Shown: positions 1 to 5,843, counted from the first letter of the stretch. The stretch: DNA of 5,843 nucleotides from Chloroflexota bacterium (GCA_002717725.1 PBBT01000016.1:1-5843); one strand, 5' to 3'. Notes: generated by a model not told the origin, from the letters alone. Made by a program: numbers and translations.

Positions 1-530
1 TTAAATATCCTTGCACCATCAATATGTAAAGGCATATTATTTTTATGAGCCACCTCACCAACTGAATCAATATCCGCAGCGCTCAAAGGTAATCCACCAC
101 AAACATTATGAGTGTTTTCTAAAGCAACTAATGATGATCTTGAATGATGTACATCAACTGTCTTAATCGCATCAAGAATTTGTTCAGGAAAAATCATCCC
201 ACGAGAGTCGTTATTGACTACATTGTAACCAATACCTCCCAATGCGGATGCACCACCACCTTCATTTAAATATATATGTGATTTGTCTCCAAGAAGGACT
301 TCGCCTCCCCGCTGAACATGTGATAACAATGCAACAAGATTTCCTTGCGTCCCACTGGAAACGAACAATGCAGATTCCATACCCAATAATTCAGCAGCCT
401 TTTGCTCCAATCTAATAGTAGTTGGGTCATCACGAAATACGTCGTCTCCAACTTCTGCATCGGCCATAGCCTTTCTCATGTCAGGAGTAGGATGCGTAAC
501 CGTATCACTTCTTAAATCTATTATTTTCAT
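1..530 (-). CDS. ltaE: Low-specificity L-threonine aldolase, N-terminal 176 codons (cut by the left edge)
   Basis: PLP-dependent aldolase of fold type I that splits L-threonine or L-allo-threonine into glycine and acetaldehyde in the cytoplasm. The frame runs open from the start to the left edge. Visible marks are the family opening IDLRSDTVTHPT (residues 4-15), the PLP-phosphate loop SSGTQGN (58-64), His85 in KSHIY, which stacks on the PLP ring in this family, and HIDGARIF (169-176), with Asp171 and Arg174 at the cofactor. The PLP lysine lies beyond the edge, so activity cannot be judged. I chose the ATG at 530 because GAGG (539..536) sits 5 bases upstream and the protein then opens MKIIDLRSDT, as in relatives. 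In-frame ATGs at 548 and 590 are possible but lack a good ribosome site. It is transcribed divergently from the hydrolase gene. The family assignment is secure; substrate preference is inferred. Confidence 0.93.
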   Translation of the reverse strand, partial: MKIIDLRSDTVTHPTPDMRKAMADAEVGDDVFRDDPTTIRLEQKAAELLGMESALFVSSGTQGNLVALLSHVQRGGEVLLGDKSHIYLNEGGGASALGGIGYNVVNNDSRGMIFPEQILDAIKTVDVHHSRSSLVALENTHNVCGGLPLSAADIDSVGEVAHKNNMPLHIDGARIF

Positions 531-535
531 TGCAT

Positions 536-539
536 CCTC
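536..539 (-). promoter_or_regulatory. Ribosome binding site that decides the threonine aldolase start
   Basis: GAGG on the minus strand, 5 bases before the ATG at 530. It favours this start over the in-frame ATG at 548, which has no purine-rich site before it and would leave almost no leader from the promoter proposed at 559-587. Confidence 0.55.
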
Positions 540-558
540 GGAATTCATAATCAGGCTG

Positions 559-587
559 ATTGTATCAGTTATTGAAACCATCACCAA
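559..587 (-). promoter_or_regulatory. Possible sigma70-type promoter of the threonine aldolase gene
   Basis: Read on the minus strand, TTGGTG (587..582) and TACAAT (564..559) are separated by 17 bases. The -10 matches TATAAT at 5 of 6 positions; the -35 matches TTGACA at 3 of 6. Initiation would fall near 552, giving a leader of about 20 bases that contains the GAGG site and starts at the ATG at 530. Prediction by eye only. Confidence 0.35.
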
Positions 588-614
588 CATTTCATTTAAA
601 CAACTTCATTGTTG

Positions 615-620
615 TATACT
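615..620 (+). promoter_or_regulatory. Possible -10 box of the hydrolase-fumC transcript
   Basis: TATACT, 5 of 6 matches to the -10 consensus, lies 33 bases before the hydrolase ATG. The best -35 at suitable spacing (TTCATT, 591-596, 18-base spacer) matches at only 3 of 6 positions, so this is weak. A short inverted repeat (ACAAC at 600-604, GTTGT at 611-615) touches the box. Confidence 0.2.
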
Positions 621-653
621 TTTATTCAATGAAATGAAAAATGCGAGAATAGA

Positions 654-1304
654 ATGCACCAACTTTCAATAGATTTTTACTCTAAAAAACACTCCCTCAT
701 AGGACTAATTACTTCGCCTACAGAAACACTAGGGTCCAGTCCTGGAATGATTCTTTGCCATCCTCATCCTTCTCTTGGTGGCAGCATGCACAATGGATTA
801 ATCACTTCTATTAGCAAGATTGGAAGCGAGTCTGGAATTGCTTCTTTACGATTTAATTTTAGAGGTATTGGAGGTAGTGAAGGTGATTTTGAAAACGGAA
901 AAAATTCGAATGAAGATATTAAAGCGGCTATAAATCTTACTAGAGCATGGAAGGGTTCTGGATTTGATAAAAACAACATCGTATTAGTAGGATATTCATT
1001 CGGAGCTGGAGTGATTTTAGACAATATAAAACAATTCAAACATGCTCGTTGCTTCATATTGATATCACCCCCCATATCATCTTTAAAAAACTCCCGCATT
1101 CAAAAAGACAAACGACCAAAATTGTTCATCGCCGGACAAAATGACACGATCTCACCATCGGTTGAAATCCAACGCGAATTAGACAAAATCAAACAGCCAG
1201 TAAAATTTTCCGAAATCCCAAACGTTGGTCATACAATGGAAGCTGAAGGGAATGTTGTTGCGGAAAAAATAATACAATACCTTGTAGGTACTGTATTTAA
1301 ATAA
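654..1304 (+). CDS. Alpha/beta hydrolase, COG2945-like (216 aa)
   Basis: Small cytoplasmic alpha/beta-fold serine hydrolase; no signal peptide or membrane segment is seen. The segment CHPHPSLGGSMHN (residues 35-47) and RFNFRGIGGSEG (66-77) are hallmarks of the COG2945 group of predicted hydrolases. The nucleophile elbow is GYSFG (113-117), with Ser115. The likely acid is Asp164 in GQNDTISP, and the likely base is His193 in NVGHTME, completing the triad in the right order. The length suits this group, which has a bare core and little or no lid. Substrate is unknown; an ester or thioester is a guess. The ATG at 654 has only a weak GAGA site (645-648). It lies 39 bases upstream of fumC on the same strand, so co-transcription is plausible. 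Confidence 0.88.
   Translation: MHQLSIDFYSKKHSLIGLITSPTETLGSSPGMILCHPHPSLGGSMHNGLITSISKIGSESGIASLRFNFRGIGGSEGDFENGKNSNEDIKAAINLTRAWKGSGFDKNNIVLVGYSFGAGVILDNIKQFKHARCFILISPPISSLKNSRIQKDKRPKLFIAGQNDTISPSVEIQRELDKIKQPVKFSEIPNVGHTMEAEGNVVAEKIIQYLVGTVFK
1271..1297. repeat. Imperfect inverted repeat at the 3' end of the hydrolase gene
   Basis: Arms AATACAATACC (1271-1281) and GGTACTGTATT (1287-1297) pair at 10 of 11 positions around a 5-base loop. It lies inside the last codons of the hydrolase, just before its TAA (1302-1304). On the plus strand no T-run follows, so it is not a standard terminator for that strand. On the minus strand a T-run (1269..1264) follows closely, giving a terminator-like layout, but no minus-strand gene is seen to use it. 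It may only slow or protect the hydrolase-fumC message. Confidence 0.35.
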
Positions 1305-1343
1305 GCGAAAATTCTACGAAATTTTTACAATGGAGAAATCTTC

Positions 1344-2765
1344 ATGAGCAATTCAAGCAAGTTTAGAACTGAAAAAGATTCCATGGGAGAGTTTGAAGTT
1401 CCCTTAGACGCATATTATGGAGCAAATACTATGCGTGCGATTTTAAATTTCCCAATAAGCGATTTACGTTTTCAATCTGCCTTTATTCAAGCAATTGCAA
1501 ATGTAAAACTTTGCGCTGCCAAAGTGAATAATGAACTCAACTTATTAGAAGATGAATTATCCAAATCAATAATCCAAGCAGCAGCAGAAATCGCTGACGG
1601 ATCACTACACGATCAATTTCTAGTTGATATTTTCCAAACAGGTTCTGGAACCTCCACGAATATGAATGCAAATGAAGTAATCTCCAACAGGGCAATTGAA
1701 ATTTTAGGCGGCGAATTAGGGTCAAGAACCCCTGTACATCCTAATGACCACGTAAACATGGGGCAATCATCAAATGATGTTATCCCTACATCAATCCACA
1801 TAGCTGCAAACGTAGAGATCACTCATAGTTTAATTCCAGCATTAATGCATTTGAAAAACTCTCTAACTGATAAATCTAATGAATTCATTGATGTAATTAA
1901 AACTGGGCGTACCCACCTACAAGATGCAACCCCAATCAGATTAGGACAAGAATTTTCGGGGTATGCTGGACAAATACAAAAAAGCATAGAACGACTTGAA
2001 CATGCAAAATCCGAATTGTCAGAAGTGGCTCTTGGTGGAACTGCAGTAGGTACTGGAGTAAATACTCATCCAGAATTCGCTAAAAAAGTTTGCAAAATGC
2101 TTTCCGAAAAGCTAAATATCAATGTCTCAGAAACTTCAAACCATTTTCAAGCTCAAAGCAGTTTAGACTCAATAGTTGAAACAAGTGGTGTCCTAAAAAC
2201 AATTGCAGTAAGCCTAATGAAAATTTCTAATGATATCCGATGGTTAGGCTCTGGACCAAGGGCAGGAATTGGAGAAATATCTCTACCTGAAGTGCAACCA
2301 GGTAGTTCAATAATGCCAGGCAAAGTTAACCCTGTAATTCCTGAATCTGTTTGTATGGTAGCTGCTCAAGTAATTGGAAATGATACAACTATAGCAATTG
2401 GTGGCCAATCAGGAAATTTCGAAATTAATGTTATGATGCCAATTTGTGCATTCAATCTTCTCCAATCAATTGAATTGCTATCCACTTCTTCGTTAAATCT
2501 ATCCTCGCAGTGTATATCCGGCTTAAAAGCCACTAATGCTGGACCCGATATGGTCGAAAGAGGTCTCGCAATTGTTACAACTCTAGTTCCCTATATTGGA
2601 TATGATCAAGCGGCATCAATTGCAAAAGAAGCACAAGAAACGGGTAAAACAATTAAAGATATTTCCTTAATTAGAACAGATATACCCTTAGATGAACTAG
2701 ACAAAATTTTAGATGCATTTTCCATGACCGAACCTGGAAATGGTAATGGTATATCAGTTGGATAG
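1344..2765 (+). CDS. fumC: Class II fumarate hydratase (473 aa)
   Basis: Iron-independent fumarase that interconverts fumarate and L-malate in the TCA cycle; the family forms cytoplasmic homotetramers. In order: GSGTSTNMN (residues 100-108), HPNDHVNMGQSSND (132-145), GRTHLQDATP (188-197), and the superfamily signature GSSIMPGKVNP (320-330). By alignment with E. coli FumC, the catalytic Ser318 corresponds to Ser321, His188 to His191 and Lys324 to Lys327. His in GRTHLQDA separates fumarase from aspartate ammonia-lyase, which has Gln there. The length is close to the 467 aa of E. coli FumC, so the gene is complete. The ATG has a GGAGA site (1332-1336) 7 bases upstream. It follows the hydrolase by 39 bases. 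Its last 12 bases overlap the end of the convergent kinase gene. Confidence 0.97.
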   Translation: MSNSSKFRTEKDSMGEFEVPLDAYYGANTMRAILNFPISDLRFQSAFIQAIANVKLCAAKVNNELNLLEDELSKSIIQAAAEIADGSLHDQFLVDIFQTGSGTSTNMNANEVISNRAIEILGGELGSRTPVHPNDHVNMGQSSNDVIPTSIHIAANVEITHSLIPALMHLKNSLTDKSNEFIDVIKTGRTHLQDATPIRLGQEFSGYAGQIQKSIERLEHAKSELSEVALGGTAVGTGVNTHPEFAKKVCKMLSEKLNINVSETSNHFQAQSSLDSIVETSGVLKTIAVSLMKISNDIRWLGSGPRAGIGEISLPEVQPGSSIMPGKVNPVIPESVCMVAAQVIGNDTTIAIGGQSGNFEINVMMPICAFNLLQSIELLSTSSLNLSSQCISGLKATNAGPDMVERGLAIVTTLVPYIGYDQAASIAKEAQETGKTIKDISLIRTDIPLDELDKILDAFSMTEPGNGNGISVG

Positions 2766-3365
2766 TTGATTCTCTCTGATCAAATTTAACTCATGGATTT
2801 TATAAAAAGAACGTAATTGCCTGGCATTAGAAATCCTCAATATTGGAATCTCAAGGGGAACTAATTGCAGAAATTCCCTATGCCCTTTGAGAATTCTAAA
2901 ACGCCTAGAAATATAGTACCAACATATCGAATCTCTACTAAAGAATTGCCTCCAAGTCTCATGGTTTCCTCCACAAACCGTTTGTTTTGTAAAACAACGT
3001 CGTATGGATCTAAGAAAAATCCTCCAAAAAACTACTTCCCAAGAAAGATCCAACCATATAATCAATTTGGAATCTTTTAGAATCAAATTTCCTAATTTCT
3101 CAGTATAATTCCCCTCAATGACCCACCGACCTTGGGAATCTTTTATCTTTTCTACAGTAAAATCTCGAAATTCTTCAACAGTTCTTTCTTTCCAATTTGG
3201 GAGAAATTTGCAAGCATCCAGTTCAATGTGTACATTTCCATGTTTTTCCTGAATAGATCTAGCTAATGAAGACTTACCTCCCGCACCACAAATAAAAATC
3301 TTATTTTTTAATGGGAACGATAATGGAACAAATTTGAGATTGGAATCATCTTTGGAAAATTTCAA
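2754..3365 (-). CDS. P-loop kinase-like protein (adenylate kinase/FlaR-like family), TTG start (203 aa)
   Basis: Resembles small nucleoside-kinase-like P-loop proteins often annotated as AAA family ATPase, adenylate kinase-like, or DNA topology modulation protein FlaR. Visible blocks: a P-loop region GAGGKSSLAR (residues 27-36), ELDACKFLPNWKE (48-60) with the acidic strand end typical of this group, WVIEGNY (81-87), LIIWLDLS (101-108), an Arg-rich lid near 119-123, and CGGNHETWRQ..SRDSI (131-147). The true substrate is unknown for most members. The P-loop is odd: it reads ICGAGGKSS, without the usual first glycine of GxxxxGK[ST]. No ATG exists ahead of the P-loop; the TTG at 3365 follows AGGTG by 4 bases. 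It lies 46 bases after cca on the same strand, so it may be translated from the cca transcript. Ends in TGA, overlapping fumC by 12 bases. Confidence 0.8.
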   Translation of the reverse strand: MKFSKDDSNLKFVPLSFPLKNKIFICGAGGKSSLARSIQEKHGNVHIELDACKFLPNWKERTVEEFRDFTVEKIKDSQGRWVIEGNYTEKLGNLILKDSKLIIWLDLSWEVVFWRIFLRSIRRCFTKQTVCGGNHETWRQFFSRDSICWYYISRRFRILKGHREFLQLVPLEIPILRISNARQLRSFYKIHELNLIRENQLSN

Positions 3366-3369
3366 TTTA

Positions 3370-3374
3370 CACCT
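3370..3374 (-). promoter_or_regulatory. Ribosome binding site supporting a TTG start for the kinase-like gene
   Basis: AGGTG on the minus strand, 4 bases before the TTG at 3365. It matches the 3' half of AGGAGGTG. It supports the TTG because no ATG lies in frame before the P-loop. Confidence 0.4.
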
Positions 3375-3411
3375 AAAACTAATTCAATAATTCACATCTA
3401 ACAAATTTGCA

Positions 3412-4662
3412 TCAGATATCTTTTAAAATCTCTCTAGCAACATTCATCTCATCTTCTTTAGTTTTTACCAATCCGTCAATCACAAGATTTGCTAATCTTT
3501 CAAGAACTTTGCCAATAATGGGACCTTCAGTAAATCCCAATTGAATCAAATCATCACCTTTTAACCGTGGAGTAACAAATCTCAAATTATCTAGAAACAA
3601 CCTTAAGTTAGATCGCAATGTGTTTGAATTCGAAATCAAACACATTGCTTCAAGAGTTGCAACATCTAAATGTGACAACAAATGAAATATCTTGCTATTT
3701 CGAATCTCCTTTTTTGCCAAAACTTTCAAAACTTTCTTTACTGACTGGGTATCATTAATTACTCTTACCCACCTTCCAGTCATTTTTAAACGCCGTATCA
3801 ACTTTTTAGCTTCTGATTCTGTCAATGACTCAACCAAAATAGAAAGCATTACAAAATGAGAATTTTCACCATCAAATTTTGTAATAAGTTTCAACTTTTC
3901 AATATCTGAATCCTTCAATGCTAATGAAGAATGTATTGCTTGTAGAATGCCTGTTGCATGCGCTTCATACAAGATCTTATGAGGGTTAGGTTCTCTCAAA
4001 ATATGTTTAAATGTTATAAAAATCCTCCACCCTGCCATACGCTTTAAATACTTTAAGTTTTTTGAAATAAGATCTTTAGAAGATTCATCTACAAGAAATC
4101 CTAAACGCTGGGAATACAGAATGACTCGAAGCATTCTAGTAGGATCATCTCGAAAACTACGCTTATACAAAATTCGTACTTTCCGTTGATGTAAATCTTC
4201 TTCACCATTCATTGGATCGATTAAATCTCCCCAAGTATTTCGATTAATACTAATCGCCATAGCATTTATCGAAATATCTCTTCTAACCAAGTCTTGATCT
4301 ATTGTCTTAACCAGATTTACTTGCGGTAAAGATCCTGGATAGGAATAATAGTCTCTCCTAGCAGAAGCCACATCAATGCTAAAATCTGAAAACGAAATCT
4401 TTGCTGTTAAAAATTGAGACCTAGCTGTAATTTCTCCGCCCAGCCTACTAGCCAATTGATTAGCAAAACTCTCTGAATCTCCAACAACCACCAAATCAAT
4501 ATCATTAACTGATTTTCCTAGCAATACGTCTCTGACTGCACCGCCAACCAAATACACTTTAGAATTCATACAATCGGCAAGTTCGCCCGCCACTATTAAG
4601 TGTTGATAATAACTGACATCAAAATTATTTTGGAGTATTTTTGTCAAATTACTCATATACAT
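3412..4662 (-). CDS. cca: CCA tRNA nucleotidyltransferase / poly(A) polymerase family (416 aa)
   Basis: Class II nucleotidyltransferase that builds or repairs the 3' CCA end of tRNA, in the cytoplasm. The head domain shows LVGGAVRD (residues 38-45), the metal-binding DID (54-56), ARRDYYSYPGSLP (101-113), and RRDISINAMA (127-136). The nucleotide-recognition neck follows with SFRDDPTRMLR (169-179) and an EPNP turn (224-227). The rest is the helical body and tail, with no HD domain motif seen. Poly(A) polymerase or an A-only or CC-only enzyme cannot be excluded, as these share the same head. Two starts are possible: ATG 4662 has AAGG only 3 bases away, while ATG 4656 (opening MSNLTK) has it 9 bases away and may be the real one; the longer form is given. 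It follows the aldolase by 45 bases and precedes the kinase by 46. Stop is TGA. Confidence 0.92.
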   Translation of the reverse strand: MYMSNLTKILQNNFDVSYYQHLIVAGELADCMNSKVYLVGGAVRDVLLGKSVNDIDLVVVGDSESFANQLASRLGGEITARSQFLTAKISFSDFSIDVASARRDYYSYPGSLPQVNLVKTIDQDLVRRDISINAMAISINRNTWGDLIDPMNGEEDLHQRKVRILYKRSFRDDPTRMLRVILYSQRLGFLVDESSKDLISKNLKYLKRMAGWRIFITFKHILREPNPHKILYEAHATGILQAIHSSLALKDSDIEKLKLITKFDGENSHFVMLSILVESLTESEAKKLIRRLKMTGRWVRVINDTQSVKKVLKVLAKKEIRNSKIFHLLSHLDVATLEAMCLISNSNTLRSNLRLFLDNLRFVTPRLKGDDLIQLGFTEGPIIGKVLERLANLVIDGLVKTKEDEMNVAREILKDI

Positions 4663-4707
4663 TAACCTTAATTTGACGCTATTAAGTGATTCTAATTATC
4701 AAGCTTT

Positions 4708-5454
4708 TTATTTAGGAATACGTTCAACAAATTTCTTAGCACCCTCTGACAACCACGAATTCCAAGAAACCATTATTAGCCTTGCGCCCCAATCAATGTA
4801 TTCTTCCAAATTCGAATCAGCCACTAGTGCACCAGCACATCTTCCTCGATCATTAATCTTTGCAATCGCATTAGCAATTGTAGCCCTAACTTCCTCATGA
4901 TTATTATTCCCAAAATGACCCATTGATTGCGCTAAATCACTTGGTGCTACAAAAAAGACATCAATATCATCTACTGACAAAATTTCGTCCAAATTATTAA
5001 TAGCAACTATATCCTCAATTAATGCTACTGAAAGAACTTGCGAGTTGGCATTTTCTAAGTAATTTTCTACTCCCCAAGATTGCCTACCACTAAACATACC
5101 CCTAGCACCAATCGGAGAAAATTTTGTGGCTCTTACCAGATCCTTTGCATCTTTTGCAGTATCTACATGGGGAACAACGATACCTTGCGCGCCCAAATCA
5201 AGTGTCCGATAAATTAGACTGTAGTTGTTCTCACGGACTCTAACTATACTGGACATTCCCCATAAGTCACTAGCTCGAGTAAGATTAGGTATTTCAGAAA
5301 AATCTATGGGGCCATGTTCAGCTTCAATCCAAACCCCATCAAATCCAAACTGTCCTAAAAAGTCTATAATGTCGGGAGAGTTAAATCCACTGACGACAGT
5401 AGCAATTTCACCTGCTGATAATTTCCGTTTGATAATGTTCTCACGAATTTCCAT
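4708..5454 (-). CDS. HpcH/HpaI-family class II aldolase (248 aa)
   Basis: Metal-dependent pyruvate aldolase of the HpcH/HpaI family, which splits 2-oxo-acids into pyruvate and an aldehyde. Relatives include HpaI (4-hydroxy-2-oxoheptanedioate aldolase) and GarL (2-dehydro-3-deoxyglucarate aldolase). Key residues can be placed: His47 in WIEAEHGP (43-49), Arg72 in IVRVREN, the metal ligand Glu147 in ALIED, and the ligand Asp173 in APSDLAQSMG (170-179). GAQGIVVPHVDT (88-99) is the conserved strand before the central helix. The length is near that of HpaI, so it looks intact. Substrate is not decidable: no aromatic-degradation or glucarate genes are in view. The ATG has AGGAG 5 bases upstream (5464..5460). 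It is the first gene of the run leading to cca and the kinase, and is divergent from selD. Confidence 0.92.
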   Translation of the reverse strand: MEIRENIIKRKLSAGEIATVVSGFNSPDIIDFLGQFGFDGVWIEAEHGPIDFSEIPNLTRASDLWGMSSIVRVRENNYSLIYRTLDLGAQGIVVPHVDTAKDAKDLVRATKFSPIGARGMFSGRQSWGVENYLENANSQVLSVALIEDIVAINNLDEILSVDDIDVFFVAPSDLAQSMGHFGNNNHEEVRATIANAIAKINDRGRCAGALVADSNLEEYIDWGARLIMVSWNSWLSEGAKKFVERIPK

Positions 5455-5575
5455 ATTTTCTCCTATGCTGAATGCATTCTACATTTTCTACTTAACAATA
5501 GCATTTTTATAAAATAAAAATAAATTGCCCACTTCCCTAAATTTCATATAAACATGTTTTTTGCAAGGAAATTAC

Positions 5576-5591
5576 GTCCACACATTTGGAC
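5576..5591. repeat. Short inverted repeat, possible operator
   Basis: GTCCA (5576-5580) and TGGAC (5587-5591) are perfect inverted arms around 6 bases. The position, mid-way between two divergent starts, would suit a regulator site. The arms are short enough to arise by chance. Confidence 0.2.
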
Positions 5592-5644
5592 TGAATTTAA
5601 TATCAAAAAGAAATTGCTTTTAAAAATATTCCGAACCAAATCAG

Positions 5645-5673
5645 TTTCCAATAGCATTTTTTTGAAATATACT
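5645..5673 (+). promoter_or_regulatory. Probable sigma70-type promoter of selD
   Basis: TTTCCA (5645-5650) and TATACT (5668-5673) are spaced by 17 bases. The -35 matches TTGACA at 4 of 6 positions and the -10 matches at 5 of 6. Initiation near 5680 would leave a leader of about 20 bases holding AGGAG. Prediction by eye. Confidence 0.4.
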
Positions 5674-5689
5674 TGAACTACCAAACCCT

Positions 5690-5694
5690 AGGAG
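5690..5694 (+). promoter_or_regulatory. Ribosome binding site of selD
   Basis: AGGAG, 6 bases before the ATG at 5701. This strong site argues that translation really begins upstream of the in-frame TGA, so the TGA must be read through. Confidence 0.7.
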
Positions 5695-5700
5695 ATTCAG

Positions 5701-5843
5701 ATGAATTCTGATTCAGTTCGTTTGACTGAACTTGCAAGTTGCGCAGGCTGAGCCTCAAAATTTAGTCCTGAAGACCTGGCTCAGGTACTGAGTCAGCTAC
5801 CCATCATGTCTCATCCAGACCTTATAATTGGATCTGACACAAA
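5701..5843 (+). CDS. selD: Selenide, water dikinase (SelD), selenocysteine form, N-terminal 47 codons (cut by the right edge)
   Basis: SelD makes selenophosphate from selenide and ATP, the selenium donor for selenocysteine and 2-selenouridine in tRNA. The frame from ATG 5701 reads RLTELASCAG, then TGA at codon 17, then ASKFSPEDLAQVL and HPDLIIGSDT. Without gaps this lines up with E. coli SelD (RLTQYSHGAGCGCKISP): the TGA falls on catalytic Cys17, and Lys20, also essential in E. coli, is kept; E. coli Cys19 is Ser19. Coding similarity continues past the TGA in the same frame, so it is most likely selenocysteine, as known for SelD of several bacteria and archaea. AGGAG lies 6 bases upstream. 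A caller blind to Sec would begin at ATG 5806 (codon 36) and lose the active site. The ATP-binding body lies beyond the edge. Confidence 0.9.
5749..5751 (+). other. In-frame UGA read as selenocysteine (Sec17 of SelD)
   Basis: TGA at codon 17 of selD, at the position of the catalytic Cys/Sec of the family. It is not a code change, since other genes here end in TGA, and no Cys, Gly or Trp reassignment is needed elsewhere in the window. Confidence 0.85.
5776..5796 (+). promoter_or_regulatory. Candidate bacterial SECIS hairpin in selD
   Basis: CTGGCTCAG (5776-5784) and CTGAGTCAG (5788-5796) form nine pairs (eight Watson-Crick, one G-U) around the 3-base loop GTA. The loop begins 33 bases after the UGA. 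As I recall the bacterial SECIS model, the apical loop lies roughly 16-37 nt from the UGA and carries a G in its first two positions; both hold. Such a hairpin binds SelB and directs Sec insertion. It lies inside coding sequence, as is normal in bacteria. Other foldings compete, including one that pairs the UGA itself. Confidence 0.6.

Larger units (their letters stand above)
5455..5700. other. Divergent intergenic region between the aldolase and selD
   Basis: No coding or tRNA-like signal was seen in these 246 bases. They hold the AGGAG site of the aldolase (5460-5464, minus), a very A/T-rich block (about 5503-5525), an inverted repeat at 5576-5591, the proposed selD promoter (5645-5673), and the selD ribosome site AGGAG (5690-5694). 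For the aldolase only a TAGAAT -10-like box (5481..5476, minus) was found, with no convincing -35. Confidence 0.6.

Noticed and set aside
478..672. Plus-strand 64-codon open frame over the start of the threonine aldolase
   Set aside because: No recognisable protein and no ribosome site; it shadows the clear minus-strand aldolase gene and its promoter region.
764..1099. Minus-strand 111-codon open frame inside the hydrolase
   Set aside because: Shadow frame opposite a hydrolase with an intact catalytic triad; its sequence shows no domain.
1308..1325. AAAATT...AATTTT hairpin between the hydrolase and fumC as a terminator
   Set aside because: The stem has no G-C pairs and would be unstable; likely chance in AT-rich DNA.
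2766..2783. TTGAT...ATCAA inverted repeat after the fumC stop as a terminator
   Set aside because: Only five A/T-rich pairs, no following T-run, and it lies within kinase-like coding sequence.
5225..5512. Plus-strand 95-codon open frame opposite the aldolase start
   Set aside because: It lies antisense to conserved aldolase residues, including His47, and shows no family features.
5455..5700. A tRNA-Sec or small RNA gene next to selD
   Set aside because: I looked for a long acceptor/extra-arm pattern and a terminal CCA-compatible stem on both strands and saw none.
5749..5751. TGA in selD as a nonsense mutation or pseudogene mark
   Set aside because: It falls exactly at the family's catalytic Cys/Sec position, with a good ribosome site before it, conserved sequence after it, and a SECIS-like hairpin downstream.
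5749..5751. Alternative genetic code (UGA as Gly or Trp)
   Set aside because: The cca and kinase-like genes both end in TGA at sensible lengths, and all Trp codons checked are TGG.

Overview
The window is an AT-rich piece of a bacterial chromosome with standard-code, tightly packed genes. TGA is an ordinary stop here: the CCA-transferase and kinase genes both end in it. No phage, insertion sequence, CRISPR array, rRNA or tRNA is visible. The organism cannot be fixed from sequence alone. The low GC and gene content would fit a free-living, perhaps marine, bacterium (Chloroflexota-like lineages are one guess, low confidence). It very probably makes selenoproteins.

Layout, left to right: (1) the 5' part of a minus-strand low-specificity L-threonine aldolase, cut by the left edge. 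(2) A plus-strand pair: a small COG2945-type alpha/beta hydrolase, then class II fumarase (fumC) 39 bases later. (3) A minus-strand run of three genes, read from right to left: an HpcH/HpaI-family class II aldolase, a tRNA CCA-adding nucleotidyltransferase (cca), and a small P-loop kinase-like protein whose 3' end overlaps the end of fumC by 12 bases. The gaps in this run are about 45 bases and all three genes point the same way, so they may be co-transcribed. (4) A 246-base divergent intergenic region. (5) At the right edge, the first 47 codons of selD (selenide, water dikinase), read on the plus strand.

The most notable item is selD. Its reading frame contains an in-frame TGA at codon 17, exactly where Escherichia coli SelD has its catalytic Cys17, and Lys20 is retained. 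The protein is therefore most likely itself a selenoprotein (Sec17). A strong hairpin just downstream, with nine pairs and a GUA loop, has the geometry expected of a bacterial SECIS element. A gene caller that treats TGA only as stop will miss the catalytic N-terminus.

The other genes are core or peripheral metabolism: the TCA cycle (fumC), amino-acid/aldehyde chemistry (threonine aldolase, HpcH/HpaI aldolase) and tRNA maturation (cca). Apart from possible operons, no shared pathway links them.
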